Part shown: positions 16,119-25,111 of the stretch, in pieces
Position numbering within the stretch: position 1 is the first letter of the stretch
Layout of the letters: each line of letters starts with the position of its first letter
Assembly (NCBI RefSeq): GCF_024129735.1
Contig: NZ_JAMXXK010000027.1
Span: 1-47,873 of the forward strand
DNA: 47,873 bases
Direction of reading: 5' to 3'
Origin: Acinetobacter lwoffii
Lineage (GTDB): Bacteria > Pseudomonadota > Gammaproteobacteria > Pseudomonadales > Moraxellaceae
Program-made: the position numbers and the translations under genes
Notes under the pieces: generated by a model
Told to the model about the DNA's origin: nothing
The model's database searches: none
What the model saw: only the letters and a program-made list of their open reading frames with translations

Positions 16119-16805
16119 ATGTCGAAACATTTTATCCTGATGGTCGAAGACCATTATGAACTGGCCTCTACCTTATGCGAGTTTCTGGAAGAACATGATT
16201 TTGTAGTGGATCATGCCCGCAATCTGAACGCTGCACGCCAGCTACTGAAACAGCAGCGCTATCATATTTTGCTTCTAGACATTAATTTACCTGATGGTTC
16301 AGGTTATGAACTGTGTGAATGGCTGCGTCATGAGGAAGGGTTGGATTTACCCGTACTGATGTTGACGGCGCGCGATACGCTGGATGACAAACTCAAAGGT
16401 TTTAATTCCGGCACGGATGATTATCTGGTTAAGCCCTTTGATTTTAACGAGCTGGTGGTTCGGGTCAAAGCTCTGATTAAACGTTCTTTAGGTGAGGTAT
16501 CCAGTGGCCGGCTACAGATTCATGATCTGATTTTGGACCCGGCCAGACAGCAACTGACGCGAGCCGGCCAGACCATTGAATTACCCCCTATCCAGTTCAA
16601 ACTCCTGAAATTGTTAATGCGTCATTCACCTAAGGTCCTAACCAAACAGGAAATCATGATGGAGCTTTGGGGAGATGCAGAACCGGAAAGCGATGCCCTG
16701 CGCAGTCATATCTATAATCTGCGTAAAATGGTTGACAAGCCTTTTGAGCAGAAACTGATTCATACCATCTCCGGTGTCGGTTTAACGATTGCTTTAGAAG
16801 CCTAA
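16119..16805 (+). CDS. OmpR-family response regulator
   Basis: A 228-residue two-domain regulator. The receiver has acidic pocket E10/D11, phospho-acceptor D54 (LLLDINLPDG), Thr83 and Lys105 (LVKPFDFNE). The C-terminal winged helix (about 130-226) ends SHIYNLRKMVDKPF...IHTISGVGL, typical of OmpR/PhoB DNA-binding domains. It lies 11 bp after the chalcone-isomerase-like gene on the same strand, suggesting one operon. It faces the sensor kinase gene tail-to-tail with a 5-bp gap, an unusual arrangement for a cognate pair. It is the only regulator near the lipid cluster, so it is the likely controller. Confidence 0.92.
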   Translation: MSKHFILMVEDHYELASTLCEFLEEHDFVVDHARNLNAARQLLKQQRYHILLLDINLPDGSGYELCEWLRHEEGLDLPVLMLTARDTLDDKLKGFNSGTDDYLVKPFDFNELVVRVKALIKRSLGEVSSGRLQIHDLILDPARQQLTRAGQTIELPPIQFKLLKLLMRHSPKVLTKQEIMMELWGDAEPESDALRSHIYNLRKMVDKPFEQKLIHTISGVGLTIALEA

Positions 16806-16810
16806 GCTTT

Positions 16811-18145
16811 TCAGGCGAAAACCTCGTTCAAATACACCACTACAATCAGTCCGGTGGTCATTGTCAGATCAACATCCTGATGGGTGCTAAGATAATATTG
16901 CCGGTCAAACAGTTCCACCCGCCAGCCCAGCTGCTTGCACAGTTTCTGTACCAGTTGCAGACCAATGCCGTGCCCTTTGATTTCTAGTTGTAGTTGCTGG
17001 TCGGACAGTTCCTGAACTTTGGAGTTATTCGGTAAGGGAATACCCACTCCATTGTCAGCAATCAGCACTTTATTTTTTTGCAGAATGACATCAATTTCCG
17101 TGCCTTGCGAATAATTCAGTGCATTGCGCAGGATATTGCCAAACACCATTTTGGTCATTGACGGGTACATTTTACGCGGCTGTTCATCCAGGTCTTTTTG
17201 TAGGTCGATCTGCATGCCTTTGTTGTGGCTGACACTGTCCAGATCCTGTACCAGATTCTCCAGACATTCTGACAGCATAGTGGGCTCGGCTATCAGGGTG
17301 TTGGTGGTATTTCGGGCGATGGCCAGTAAGGTATCGACCAGCAGCTGCATGTCTTCAATAGTGTTGTGCAGGCGGGTAAAGGATTTGTTGTTACCATAGC
17401 GTGCCTGACACAGTTGCACATTGCCTTTTAAAATCGTCAATGGGGTGCGCAGTTCATGACTGACATCACCGGTAAACTCACGTTCACGCTGAATAAATGC
17501 ACTCAAGACCTGATGGTATTTTTCTAATGCCTGCTTCAGGTATTCAGCTTCCAGATTGGAATCAGTGCGAATGTCCTGAAAAGGTGAAGCCTGATTTTTC
17601 TGATGTTCCCAGTCGATATGTTCCAGCGCATTGGCCAACCGGGTAATCGGAGAAAAATAACGTCTGGCGCGACGGTTCCACCACCACAATACGCTGTACA
17701 GCACGAACAAACTGACCATCAGTGGTGCCAGACCAAACAGCCAGACCAGTTTGTTGACGTTACTTTCGCCAAAGACCAGCAGCACATGCTGCCGATTTTT
17801 TTCACCGTAGACGGTCATGCGCTCTTTACCATCGACAAAATGCCGATTGACGCCCTGCTCGAACTGCATGTGCTGAAACTGCATAGGAGGGGTATCATAC
17901 CAACGATAACCATATAGGTTTTTGGTATCGGGAAGTTCGGCGGCCGGATTGCGTTCCAGCCGCTGCCAGTAGTGTGACATTTCCTGTTCCAAGGCGGTGC
18001 GCAGCAAAAAGCCTTTAATCACCCAGGCACTACAGGCAATGCCAATCACCACCGACAAGGCAATGAATCCGATTTGCAGCCAGTAGTAGCGGTTAAACAC
18101 CTCACCCAGAGGATGATCGCGTTTGTCCCTAAACAGCTTTAACAT
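16811..18145 (-). CDS. Membrane sensor histidine kinase
   Basis: A 444-residue kinase. Transmembrane helices at about 23-46 and 134-156 bracket a short periplasmic sensor of about 87 residues. The HisKA box is FTGDVSHELRTPLTILKGN with H230 as phosphorylation site. The HATPase_c domain shows the N box (NILRNALNYS), G1 (IADNGVGI) and G2 (GHGIGLQLVQKL). It is convergent with the response regulator and co-directional with the six-gene lipid operon, ending downstream of the second Cfa-like gene (39 bp after it). It therefore could be transcribed as the distal gene of that operon, coupling sensor level to pathway expression. The stimulus is unknown. Confidence 0.9.
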   Translation of the reverse strand: MLKLFRDKRDHPLGEVFNRYYWLQIGFIALSVVIGIACSAWVIKGFLLRTALEQEMSHYWQRLERNPAAELPDTKNLYGYRWYDTPPMQFQHMQFEQGVNRHFVDGKERMTVYGEKNRQHVLLVFGESNVNKLVWLFGLAPLMVSLFVLYSVLWWWNRRARRYFSPITRLANALEHIDWEHQKNQASPFQDIRTDSNLEAEYLKQALEKYHQVLSAFIQREREFTGDVSHELRTPLTILKGNVQLCQARYGNNKSFTRLHNTIEDMQLLVDTLLAIARNTTNTLIAEPTMLSECLENLVQDLDSVSHNKGMQIDLQKDLDEQPRKMYPSMTKMVFGNILRNALNYSQGTEIDVILQKNKVLIADNGVGIPLPNNSKVQELSDQQLQLEIKGHGIGLQLVQKLCKQLGWRVELFDRQYYLSTHQDVDLTMTTGLIVVVYLNEVFA

Positions 18146-18184
18146 TGATCAATTCCCCGTTGGCGCATCCGATTCAGCGTTTAA

Positions 18185-19234
18185 TTATACGGCTTTCTTT
18201 TTAAACAGAAAGTGGCCGATCACCCACTCGTGTCCATGGTCATAACCGAATAATTCGGCACAGGCCATAAAGAAAATCCGCCAACGTTGCCACCAGATGG
18301 TAGCATCTGCGCCATAGGTCTGTTCAAACAGGGGCTGCAGCTCGGCCTGCTTTTGGTCCATATTCTCCAGCCAGGCATTTGCGGTGCGTTCATATTGGGT
18401 GCCGGCCCATTGCCAGTGCTGTTCCAGCTGCAAATGCTGCTGGAAATGCAGGAAAGTTGAAGCTGCCGGCATCAGACCGCCACTAAAGAAATATTTCGAC
18501 ATCCAGTCAAATTCATTTTTAACTTCAAATGGATAATGCAGGAAACGGTGACAGAAAATATGGCACCAGAGCAAGCCATCGTCTTTCAGCCAGCTGCTGA
18601 TATTTTCAAACAGTTTCTGGTAGTTGCGCACATGCTCAAACATTTCCACCGAAACCACACGGTCAAAAGCAGCCGGTTCCAGTTGCAGTACATTGACATC
18701 ACAGGTGACCACTGTCAGGTTCTGCAGTTTTTTCAGACGGGCCTGTTCCTGAATATACTGGCGCTGGGTTGAGGAGTTCGACACTACGGTAATCCGGGCG
18801 TTAGGATAATGCTCGGCCATATACAGACTGAGTGAGCCCCAGCCACAGCCAATTTCCAGAATATCCTGCCCGTCCTGTAGTTGCGCACGCTGGCAATAGC
18901 TGGCCAGTGCGGCTTCTTCCGCCTGATCCAGTGTGGTATGGTCATGTTCAAACAGGCTGGCGCTGTATTTCAGCTGCTTGCCTAGCACCGCCTGAAAAAA
19001 TGCGGTGGGCAGTTCATAGTGCTGTTCATTGGCTTTGTCGGTCTCGATGGCAATTGCGCTGTTTTTCAGCATATGCAGCACATCCATATAACGCTGTGCC
19101 GCCAGTGCCGGGTCAAAGCGCCCTTCCTGTGCCAGACGTTTTTTGCTTAAAGTGCGAATGCCTGCGCGAATCACGGCATCGGGCAATTTACCCTTTTCAA
19201 CCAGTTTTAAAGATTGTTGAATCATAAAGTCCAT
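18185..19234 (-). CDS. Cfa-like SAM-dependent methyltransferase (second copy)
   Basis: A 349-residue class I methyltransferase of the cyclopropane-fatty-acyl synthase superfamily. The SAM motif is ILEIGCGWGSLSLYMAEHYP, followed by VVSVEMFEHVRNY, typical of this group, and CHIFCHRFLHYPFE. It differs from the Cfa encoded at 20048-21244 and probably has another acceptor or role. A GTG at 19261 would overlap DUF1295, but the ATG at 19234 has a better GTAGGT-type site and avoids the overlap, so it is preferred. It is the last biosynthetic gene of the six-gene operon. Such enzymes can transfer a methyl or methylene to a double bond of phospholipid acyl chains. Confidence 0.85.
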   Translation of the reverse strand: MDFMIQQSLKLVEKGKLPDAVIRAGIRTLSKKRLAQEGRFDPALAAQRYMDVLHMLKNSAIAIETDKANEQHYELPTAFFQAVLGKQLKYSASLFEHDHTTLDQAEEAALASYCQRAQLQDGQDILEIGCGWGSLSLYMAEHYPNARITVVSNSSTQRQYIQEQARLKKLQNLTVVTCDVNVLQLEPAAFDRVVSVEMFEHVRNYQKLFENISSWLKDDGLLWCHIFCHRFLHYPFEVKNEFDWMSKYFFSGGLMPAASTFLHFQQHLQLEQHWQWAGTQYERTANAWLENMDQKQAELQPLFEQTYGADATIWWQRWRIFFMACAELFGYDHGHEWVIGHFLFKKKAV

Positions 19235-19242
19235 GTATTTAC

Positions 19243-20022
19243 CTACTCTTTGGGTGGCCACGGAATAAACATTGAAGTTCGTCGTTGATAAGCTTTGTAA
19301 TTTTCGCCGCGATGGGCCAGTGCCTGTTGTTCACTAAACGGAATGCCGGTAATGTAGTACAGAAACAACCACATCAGCAGCGGATAGAGCCACAGTTCAT
19401 AGACTCCTGCCGCTAGACCGAGAACCGGATAGGCAAACCAGTGTAACCATTCAAAAAAATAGTTCGGATGACGTGAGTATTTCCATAAGCCCCGATCCAG
19501 GGTTTTGCCCTTATTCTGGGGATCCAGCTTGAAGCGGTAGAGCTGCTGGTCGGAAGTACTCTCCCCGATCAGCGCCAGCAGCATGATCATGCCTGCCACC
19601 AGTACGGTATAGGGGGTCCAGTCATTCCACTGCTGGACCGGAATATTAAGCAACTCCAGCATCGGATAGGAAAACAGTGCCACCAGCCCGGCCTGAAACA
19701 TAAAAAAGGCCAGAAAACCGAGATGCTGATAATCTCCCATGGCCCTGCGCATATTGGCATAGCGGGTATCTTCTGCAGTTTCACTGGCATAACGGCGCAG
19801 CAGATGCCAGGTCAGGCGTAAGAACCAGATTCCGCTGAACACGCCCAGAAATACCCGGATCAGCAGCGGTGCAGTTTCCATGACCCAAGCAGGGATGATG
19901 ACATTGAGTGCAATACAGAAACTCCAGGCCACATCCACCAGTCCGGCACGCTGGTTATAGGTCACTAGCAGCCAGCTACAGAACATGATAAAGACATTCA
20001 GCACCAGTAAATTCAGCAGCAT
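19243..20022 (-). CDS. DUF1295 membrane protein (steroid-reductase/ICMT-like)
   Basis: A 259-residue multi-pass membrane protein with about six hydrophobic segments. The C-terminal signature RHPNYFFEWLHWFAYPV is the family hallmark shared with steroid 5-alpha-reductases and isoprenylcysteine methyltransferases, and suggests NADPH or SAM binding. An AGGAGGG site precedes the ATG. It sits between the two Cfa-type genes. DUF1295 proteins regularly accompany Cfa, DUF1365 and FAD oxidoreductase genes; a reductive step on a modified acyl chain is a reasonable inference but not shown. Confidence 0.85.
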   Translation of the reverse strand: MLLNLLVLNVFIMFCSWLLVTYNQRAGLVDVAWSFCIALNVIIPAWVMETAPLLIRVFLGVFSGIWFLRLTWHLLRRYASETAEDTRYANMRRAMGDYQHLGFLAFFMFQAGLVALFSYPMLELLNIPVQQWNDWTPYTVLVAGMIMLLALIGESTSDQQLYRFKLDPQNKGKTLDRGLWKYSRHPNYFFEWLHWFAYPVLGLAAGVYELWLYPLLMWLFLYYITGIPFSEQQALAHRGENYKAYQRRTSMFIPWPPKE

Positions 20023-20047
20023 AACAGCCCTCCTGTTTTATCTTGGC

Positions 20048-21244
20048 TTAGTAAGCACTGGCTTCGAATAACAGATGCACATCACTGATTACGCCTTCGC
20101 GGAAACCACCTTCGCAATAGCACAGATAAAAATCCCACATACGGATAAAGGACTCATCAAAACCAAGCCCCATTACCTGATCACGTTGCTCCAGAAAACG
20201 TTGGCGCCAGCAGTGCAAGGTTTGGGCATAACTCTGGCCGATATCTTCCAGATGCTTGAGACGCAGTTTTTGCTCGGAAGCTGCTTGGGTCATGACACTG
20301 ATGCAAGGAATAAAACTGCCCGGGAAAATGTAACGCTTGATATAGTCCACGGTATTCAGGGCTTTGGCATAGCGGGCATCTTCAATGGTGATGGCCTGAA
20401 TCAGTGCCAGACCATTCGATTTCAGCAATTCACGGCATTTGTTGAAATATATCGGTAAATACTGCTCACCTACAGCCTCGATCATTTCAATCGACACCAG
20501 CTTGTCATATTTGCCTTCCAACAGACGGTAGTCTTTCAGCTGGACATCCACGCGATGGGATAGTCCGGTTGCCTCTATTCGCGCGACCGCTTCATCATAT
20601 TGTGCTTGGGAGATGGTAATGGTGGTTACCTTACAGCCATAATGCAGTGCTGCGTAAATGGCAAAACCACCCCATCCGCTGCCAATCTCAACTAAATGAT
20701 CCATCGGTTTCAGCTGCAGTTTCTGGCAAATCAGTTCTTTTTTATAATCGGAGGCCTGTTCCAGACTCATGCCCGGTTCTTTAAATACCGCACTGGAATA
20801 CATCATGCTGCTATCTAGGAACAGCTTGAAAAAGTCATTGCTCAGGTCATAATGCTCGGCAATATTTTTACGGCTGCCATCAATTGAGTTTTTGCGGGAT
20901 TTGTACCAGGTCTTTAACAGGAACTGACTGGCCTTGGCCAGCGCATTCTGGTTCATCCGGTCCAGCACATCACGGTTACGCGCCAGAATGCGAATCACAT
21001 TGACCAGATCTTCACTGCTCCAGTAGCCGCGAATAAAACCTTCAGCAGCACCGAGTACGCCATTACGGAACAGCAGATCCATCAGCCTAGCATCATGCAC
21101 CTGAATCACGGCATACAAATCACTGCTCTCCCCCACAATCCCGTTCCAGGCGCCTTTAAAAATCAGCTGACCATGACGTAATTTCAGCAGATGGCGCAGT
21201 ACCACCGGCATTGTGCTTTCTTCTCCCATAAACAGTGTTTTCAT
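20048..21244 (-). CDS. cfa: Cyclopropane-fatty-acyl-phospholipid synthase family protein
   Basis: A 398-residue Cfa-family enzyme. An N-terminal lipid-contact domain precedes the SAM-binding core: HLVEIGSGWGGFAIYAALHY, then ITISQAQYDEA and VSIEMIEAVGEQYLP, and EDIGQSYAQTLHCWRQRF near the C-terminus, all conserved in CFA synthases. The enzyme transfers a methylene or methyl group from SAM to cis double bonds in membrane phospholipids. It overlaps DUF1365 by 4 bp (stop/start ATGA). In the furan-fatty-acid pathway of other proteobacteria a Cfa relative first makes a mid-chain methyl-branched acid, so a product other than cyclopropane is possible. Confidence 0.92.
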   Translation of the reverse strand: MKTLFMGEESTMPVVLRHLLKLRHGQLIFKGAWNGIVGESSDLYAVIQVHDARLMDLLFRNGVLGAAEGFIRGYWSSEDLVNVIRILARNRDVLDRMNQNALAKASQFLLKTWYKSRKNSIDGSRKNIAEHYDLSNDFFKLFLDSSMMYSSAVFKEPGMSLEQASDYKKELICQKLQLKPMDHLVEIGSGWGGFAIYAALHYGCKVTTITISQAQYDEAVARIEATGLSHRVDVQLKDYRLLEGKYDKLVSIEMIEAVGEQYLPIYFNKCRELLKSNGLALIQAITIEDARYAKALNTVDYIKRYIFPGSFIPCISVMTQAASEQKLRLKHLEDIGQSYAQTLHCWRQRFLEQRDQVMGLGFDESFIRMWDFYLCYCEGGFREGVISDVHLLFEASAY

Positions 21245-22038
21245 CGCAATGTGTTTCCTTTTTCTTTTTTAGGATGTCGGTAAAATGGAATTTTCTTCTT
21301 CCACAAGCGAAAGGCATGCAGATAAATTCCACCGACCATCCTGAAGGGCTCAAGAACTTTCAGCACAGCATAGCGATGCTGTTGTGAAGGAACTGTGATG
21401 GCTTGCAACGAAAATTGCATGGTGGCATCAAATTGCAAGATTCCTTGCTGAAACAGCTGCATATGAATCACATTGTTTTGATCGGAAAAGCTGAAGCGCC
21501 AGCGGTAATCCAGCGCCATCGGCATGAATGGCGACACATGAAAGGCCTTCTTGAAGTCAAACTGGTGACTCTGGTACGGTGCATATTCAGTTGCATTGTG
21601 CCGACAGTCGTGAATATAGACCTGACGTTCATTCCACGGTGTATTGGTAATTTCACTGAGGACAAAGATTAGCTGGTCGGTGGCATCAAAGACCAGATAA
21701 AACACCACAGAATTAAAGCGAAAGCCGAGTGTACGCGGCAGAGCCAAGACCCGGATGGATGCGGCATGCGCTAACAGGTAGTTTTCCCGCTTGATCAGCA
21801 GACGTGCGACCTTCTGCCGAATCGAACCACATTCCATGGTCAGAAAATCACGTTCGTCCAGAGTGAGGAAATTCCAGCGATTGCAAGACCAGAGCCAGGA
21901 TTTTTGGGTAAAGCTTGAGAGCTGATCCGGATCAAAGTATAGATAGGTCAGCCGGGTCTTAAAAGCATGCGCTTTAGGCAAGAAACGGCGATGCCGGATT
22001 TCCGCAGAGGCAATCGCCAGTGGAAACATTTGCATCAT
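21241..22038 (-). CDS. DUF1365 protein
   Basis: A 265-residue DUF1365 protein. It starts IRHRRFLPKAHAFKTRLTYLYFDPD, which is the family's conserved N-terminus, and contains RTLGFRFNSVVFYLVFD and FHVSPFMPMALDYRWRF. DUF1365 genes are nearly always next to a Cfa gene and a FAD-dependent oxidoreductase. Its biochemical step is not established. It begins 6 bp after the FAD oxidoreductase gene and overlaps cfa by 4 bp. Confidence 0.9.
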   Translation of the reverse strand: MMQMFPLAIASAEIRHRRFLPKAHAFKTRLTYLYFDPDQLSSFTQKSWLWSCNRWNFLTLDERDFLTMECGSIRQKVARLLIKRENYLLAHAASIRVLALPRTLGFRFNSVVFYLVFDATDQLIFVLSEITNTPWNERQVYIHDCRHNATEYAPYQSHQFDFKKAFHVSPFMPMALDYRWRFSFSDQNNVIHMQLFQQGILQFDATMQFSLQAITVPSQQHRYAVLKVLEPFRMVGGIYLHAFRLWKKKIPFYRHPKKEKGNTLR

Positions 22039-22044
22039 ATCCTC

Positions 22045-23328
22045 CTAGGCGGCCTGCTCGGTCTGTTTTAAGAGCTGATCGACCACCCACGCAGCGCTAC
22101 GGGCACCATCTTCATGAAAGCCCCAACCCCAGTAAGCGCCACAGTATGAGGTGCGGTTCTGGCTATTGATCTCGGCCCAGCGTTTTTGTGCTTCAATCGC
22201 GGAGGCATCAAACACCGGATGACGGTAATGCCGTTCGACCCAGACCTTTTTAGGATCCAAGGCAAAGTTAGGATTCAGGGTGGCAAGAACCTGAGTCTTG
22301 CATTGCAGGTTTTGCAACTGGTTCATCCAGTAACTGAAACCATAGTGCATACCGCTGTGCTGGAATGGCGTCTGTTCAGCTGCCTGACTTGGGGTGACAT
22401 GCACATGCCAGCTGGCCCATTGACGACGGGATTTGGGCATGATGCGGGTATCAGAATGCACCACCATGCGGTTAGCCTGATAGCGGAACTTGCCCAGCAC
22501 GTCCAGCTCCTGCACTGTCGGGTCTTTAAGTAATTTCAGGCTGTCGTCAGCATGACTAGCAAAGATCACCCAGTCAAAACGCTCACTGCCCTGTGCTGTT
22601 TCAACCAGTACATCATTGGCACTACGGGATACCTGATGCACAGCAGTTTTGCGGAAAGTAATATTGGCCTGGGACTGAATCGCACGAACGTAGCGAGCCG
22701 ATCCACCCTTGACCGTCAGCCATAAGGGCCGGTCTTTCAGTTGCAACATGCGATGGTGCTGGAAAAAGCTGACCACAAATTTATAGGGAATCTGTCCGGC
22801 TTGTTCCACCGGACAGGACCACAGCGCCCCACACATCGGATAGAGATGTTCCTGGCGGAAAGCTTCGGAATAGCCATGTTGATTTAAATACTCATCAATA
22901 CTGAGCTGTGCATCGACCTGCTCCACATCCAGATCTTTATTCGCCGCATAGAAACGGAAAAGATCCGACAACATCGCGCGAAAATCTGCGTTAAAAAAGT
23001 TTTGCGGTCGGAACAACAGCGAGAATTTTTTTGACGGATTGTACTGCAAGCCGCTGACCTGATTATTCACCGAAAAGCCCATGTCACTGCTTTGTGATTG
23101 AATCCCAAGTTCTTTCAGCATTGCACAGAACAGCGGATAGTTATGCTCATTAAACACAATAAAGCCACTATCCACCGCAACCTGTTCACCCTCGATATTC
23201 AGCTGATGGGTATCGGTATGACCACCAAAGTAGTTATTCTTTTCAAAGACTGTGACTTCATGCACTTTGCTGAGTTTCCAGGCAGCGTACAGACCGGAAA
23301 TACCTGAACCAATAATTGCAATTTTCAT
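22045..23328 (-). CDS. FAD-dependent oxidoreductase (amine-oxidase-like)
   Basis: A 427-residue flavoprotein. The N-terminal Rossmann motif is IAIIGSGISGLYAAWKLS, then FEKNNYFGGHTDTH, and the C-terminal end has the second FAD-contact segment YCGAYWGWGFHEDGARSA. It belongs to the amine-oxidase-like group found with DUF1365 and Cfa. In related clusters this protein is thought to oxidise or desaturate a methylated or cyclopropanated acyl chain. Its ATG overlaps the desaturase stop by 4 bp, so translation is coupled. Length is normal for the group. Confidence 0.9.
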   Translation of the reverse strand: MKIAIIGSGISGLYAAWKLSKVHEVTVFEKNNYFGGHTDTHQLNIEGEQVAVDSGFIVFNEHNYPLFCAMLKELGIQSQSSDMGFSVNNQVSGLQYNPSKKFSLLFRPQNFFNADFRAMLSDLFRFYAANKDLDVEQVDAQLSIDEYLNQHGYSEAFRQEHLYPMCGALWSCPVEQAGQIPYKFVVSFFQHHRMLQLKDRPLWLTVKGGSARYVRAIQSQANITFRKTAVHQVSRSANDVLVETAQGSERFDWVIFASHADDSLKLLKDPTVQELDVLGKFRYQANRMVVHSDTRIMPKSRRQWASWHVHVTPSQAAEQTPFQHSGMHYGFSYWMNQLQNLQCKTQVLATLNPNFALDPKKVWVERHYRHPVFDASAIEAQKRWAEINSQNRTSYCGAYWGWGFHEDGARSAAWVVDQLLKQTEQAA

Positions 23329-24311
23329 GGTGATTCCTTCGATTGAATTTTTTGAGTGCCTGCTGTAGCGGCTTTTTTATGTTTTCGAGCCTGAGCGATT
23401 TTACTGGCTTCATAAATCCGTGCCGGAATGGGCTTGAGGCCCCAGACCAGTCCCAGCCAGGACATGAGTTTCAGCAAGTAATAGGTCACATCAATCTGCC
23501 ACCAGTAAAAACCCTGCCGGGTACTACCAGCATAGTAATGATGATTGTTATGCCAGCCTTCGCCTAAGGTGATGAGTGACAGAAATAAATTGTTACGGCT
23601 GTGGTCATCCGTCTCAAAATCACGGCTGCCATAATGATGCGCCAATGAATTGATGCACAAGGTCGGATGGATCAATAACACCGTGGAAACCATAAAGCCC
23701 CAGACCAGCAATTGCAGGCCGGACGTCCCGAGTTGCGGCCAAGTGATGGCCAGCCATTCGCCTAGTGCATAAATCCCGCCCGCAGTCAGCAACACCACAA
23801 TCAAACTAAAACGGTCCAGCCAAATCAGTTCTGGATATTTCAGCCAGTCCTTGATCACCTCTTTACGCGTAGCAAAATTATATTCATTCAGAAACCAGCC
23901 GACATGGCTATACCAAAAACCATGCGTGGATGAATGCGGGTCTTGCAAGGTATCGGTATAGCGGTGGTGATAACGGTGATGAGCTGCCCACCAGAGCGGA
24001 CCACGCTGCGCACTCATGGTGCCCAGTAATACAAACAGGAACTGTACCGGGCGCGAGGTCTGAAAAGTTTTATGCGACAGATAGCGATGAAAAAAAGCCG
24101 TGATGGAAAACATGCGGATCAAGTAGAATGCCAGCATAAAGCCCAGTGCAAACCATGACACACCCACCCAGAACACGGCGAGACAGGCCAGATGCAGCAA
24201 AATAAAGGGAAAAATACGGACCCACTGAATCTTGCTGTTTTCAGCAGTCAGTGCTTCAGGCTGTGAGGTTGTAGACCAGCTGTCTATCCATCGTATCAGA
24301 CTTTTCAACAT
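23325..24311 (-). CDS. Acyl-CoA/acyl-lipid desaturase (delta-9 type)
   Basis: A 328-residue membrane desaturase with the three diagnostic His boxes: HRYLSHK, HHRYHHRYTD and HNNHHYY. Four or so hydrophobic segments place the di-iron site on the cytoplasmic face. It introduces a cis double bond into fatty acyl chains, giving the substrate for the two Cfa-type enzymes of the same operon. It is the first gene of the six-gene unit; AGGATGA precedes the ATG. The promoter must lie in the 100-bp gap to the terminator at 24392-24428. Confidence 0.93.
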   Translation of the reverse strand: MLKSLIRWIDSWSTTSQPEALTAENSKIQWVRIFPFILLHLACLAVFWVGVSWFALGFMLAFYLIRMFSITAFFHRYLSHKTFQTSRPVQFLFVLLGTMSAQRGPLWWAAHHRYHHRYTDTLQDPHSSTHGFWYSHVGWFLNEYNFATRKEVIKDWLKYPELIWLDRFSLIVVLLTAGGIYALGEWLAITWPQLGTSGLQLLVWGFMVSTVLLIHPTLCINSLAHHYGSRDFETDDHSRNNLFLSLITLGEGWHNNHHYYAGSTRQGFYWWQIDVTYYLLKLMSWLGLVWGLKPIPARIYEASKIAQARKHKKAATAGTQKIQSKESP

Positions 24312-24391
24312 GGACTCATCCTAATTTTAAGTGACTGTCTTTATTCTATTTGATGAGTCTAATCAGTCAGATATGAATTTTCTGTGAAGTG

Positions 24392-24428
24392 AAAAAAAGC
24401 CGAACTGTAAGAGTCTAGGCAGTTCGGC
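24392..24428 (-). terminator. Intrinsic terminator of the lipocalin gene
   Basis: Arms gccgaactg (24399-24407) and cagttcggc (24420-24428) form a 9-bp stem; on the minus strand it runs directly into seven T. It lies 15 bp after the lipocalin stop and separates that gene from the desaturase operon promoter. Confidence 0.85.
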
Positions 24429-24442
24429 CAAAGGGTAGCAGA

Positions 24443-24991
24443 TTAATGCGGTAATTTGATTAACTTTGTGATGTCGTAACCATAGTGTTTCGCAGTCTCC
24501 AGATACGACTGGTAGGTGGCTTCATCCAGTTGCGGTTCACGCGACAAAATCCACAGGTATTTACTGCTTGGTCCACCTACTAGCGCCACTTTATATTCCG
24601 GGTCAACTCTTAACACCCAATAATGACCTTTGGTAAAAGGCATCCAGCGCAAACCTTGCGGCAAAAAGCTGACCTTGAGTTTGCTGTTCCCTTCATTTTG
24701 TGGATAGGCAATACCTTCGGAGCTGATCATCTCTCCACTGGCAATACGGCAGCTATTTAATACCCCCATAGTCTGGTTAGCATTGACCCTATATTGTGCA
24801 GTGATATTGGATACACACTTACGCTGAAAATACATTGGTAGATGCGCAATTTCATACCACTTGCCCGCATACCGTTGGATATCTACCTGATCGACTGCCT
24901 GAGGTGTAACCGTTTCAGCTTGCGTAGTAAAGCTTAAGCTGATTATCGCCAGCGTTGTCGCTGCCAAAACAGACTTGAATAGCATCTTCAT
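24443..24991 (-). CDS. blc: Bacterial lipocalin Blc
   Basis: A 182-residue lipocalin. A Sec signal peptide ends near residue 25 (SFTTQA|ETV); there is no lipobox Cys, so unlike E. coli Blc it is probably soluble in the periplasm. The family signature RYAGKWYEIAHLPMYFQRKC is followed by LWILSREPQLDE and AKHYGYD, the conserved Blc ending. Blc binds lysophospholipids and fatty acids and is linked to membrane stress, which fits the adjacent lipid-modification operon. It ends in a strong terminator and so is a separate transcription unit. Confidence 0.92.
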   Translation of the reverse strand: MKMLFKSVLAATTLAIISLSFTTQAETVTPQAVDQVDIQRYAGKWYEIAHLPMYFQRKCVSNITAQYRVNANQTMGVLNSCRIASGEMISSEGIAYPQNEGNSKLKVSFLPQGLRWMPFTKGHYWVLRVDPEYKVALVGGPSSKYLWILSREPQLDEATYQSYLETAKHYGYDITKLIKLPH

Positions 24992-25111
24992 TTTTTAGCC
25001 TTGTTTGATTTTAGGCTTAAGATAACTCAATAGCATGTGAACAAAGCGTGAAGACGAAATGATGTGATTCAGCAGGAGTACTGTTGAAAAAGCCCTAGAC
25101 TGGTTTCCGGA

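Noticed and set aside
17603..18772. Plus-strand open frames inside the kinase and methyltransferase genes
   Set aside because: They lie antisense to genes with clear conserved motifs and show no motifs of their own; treated as shadows.
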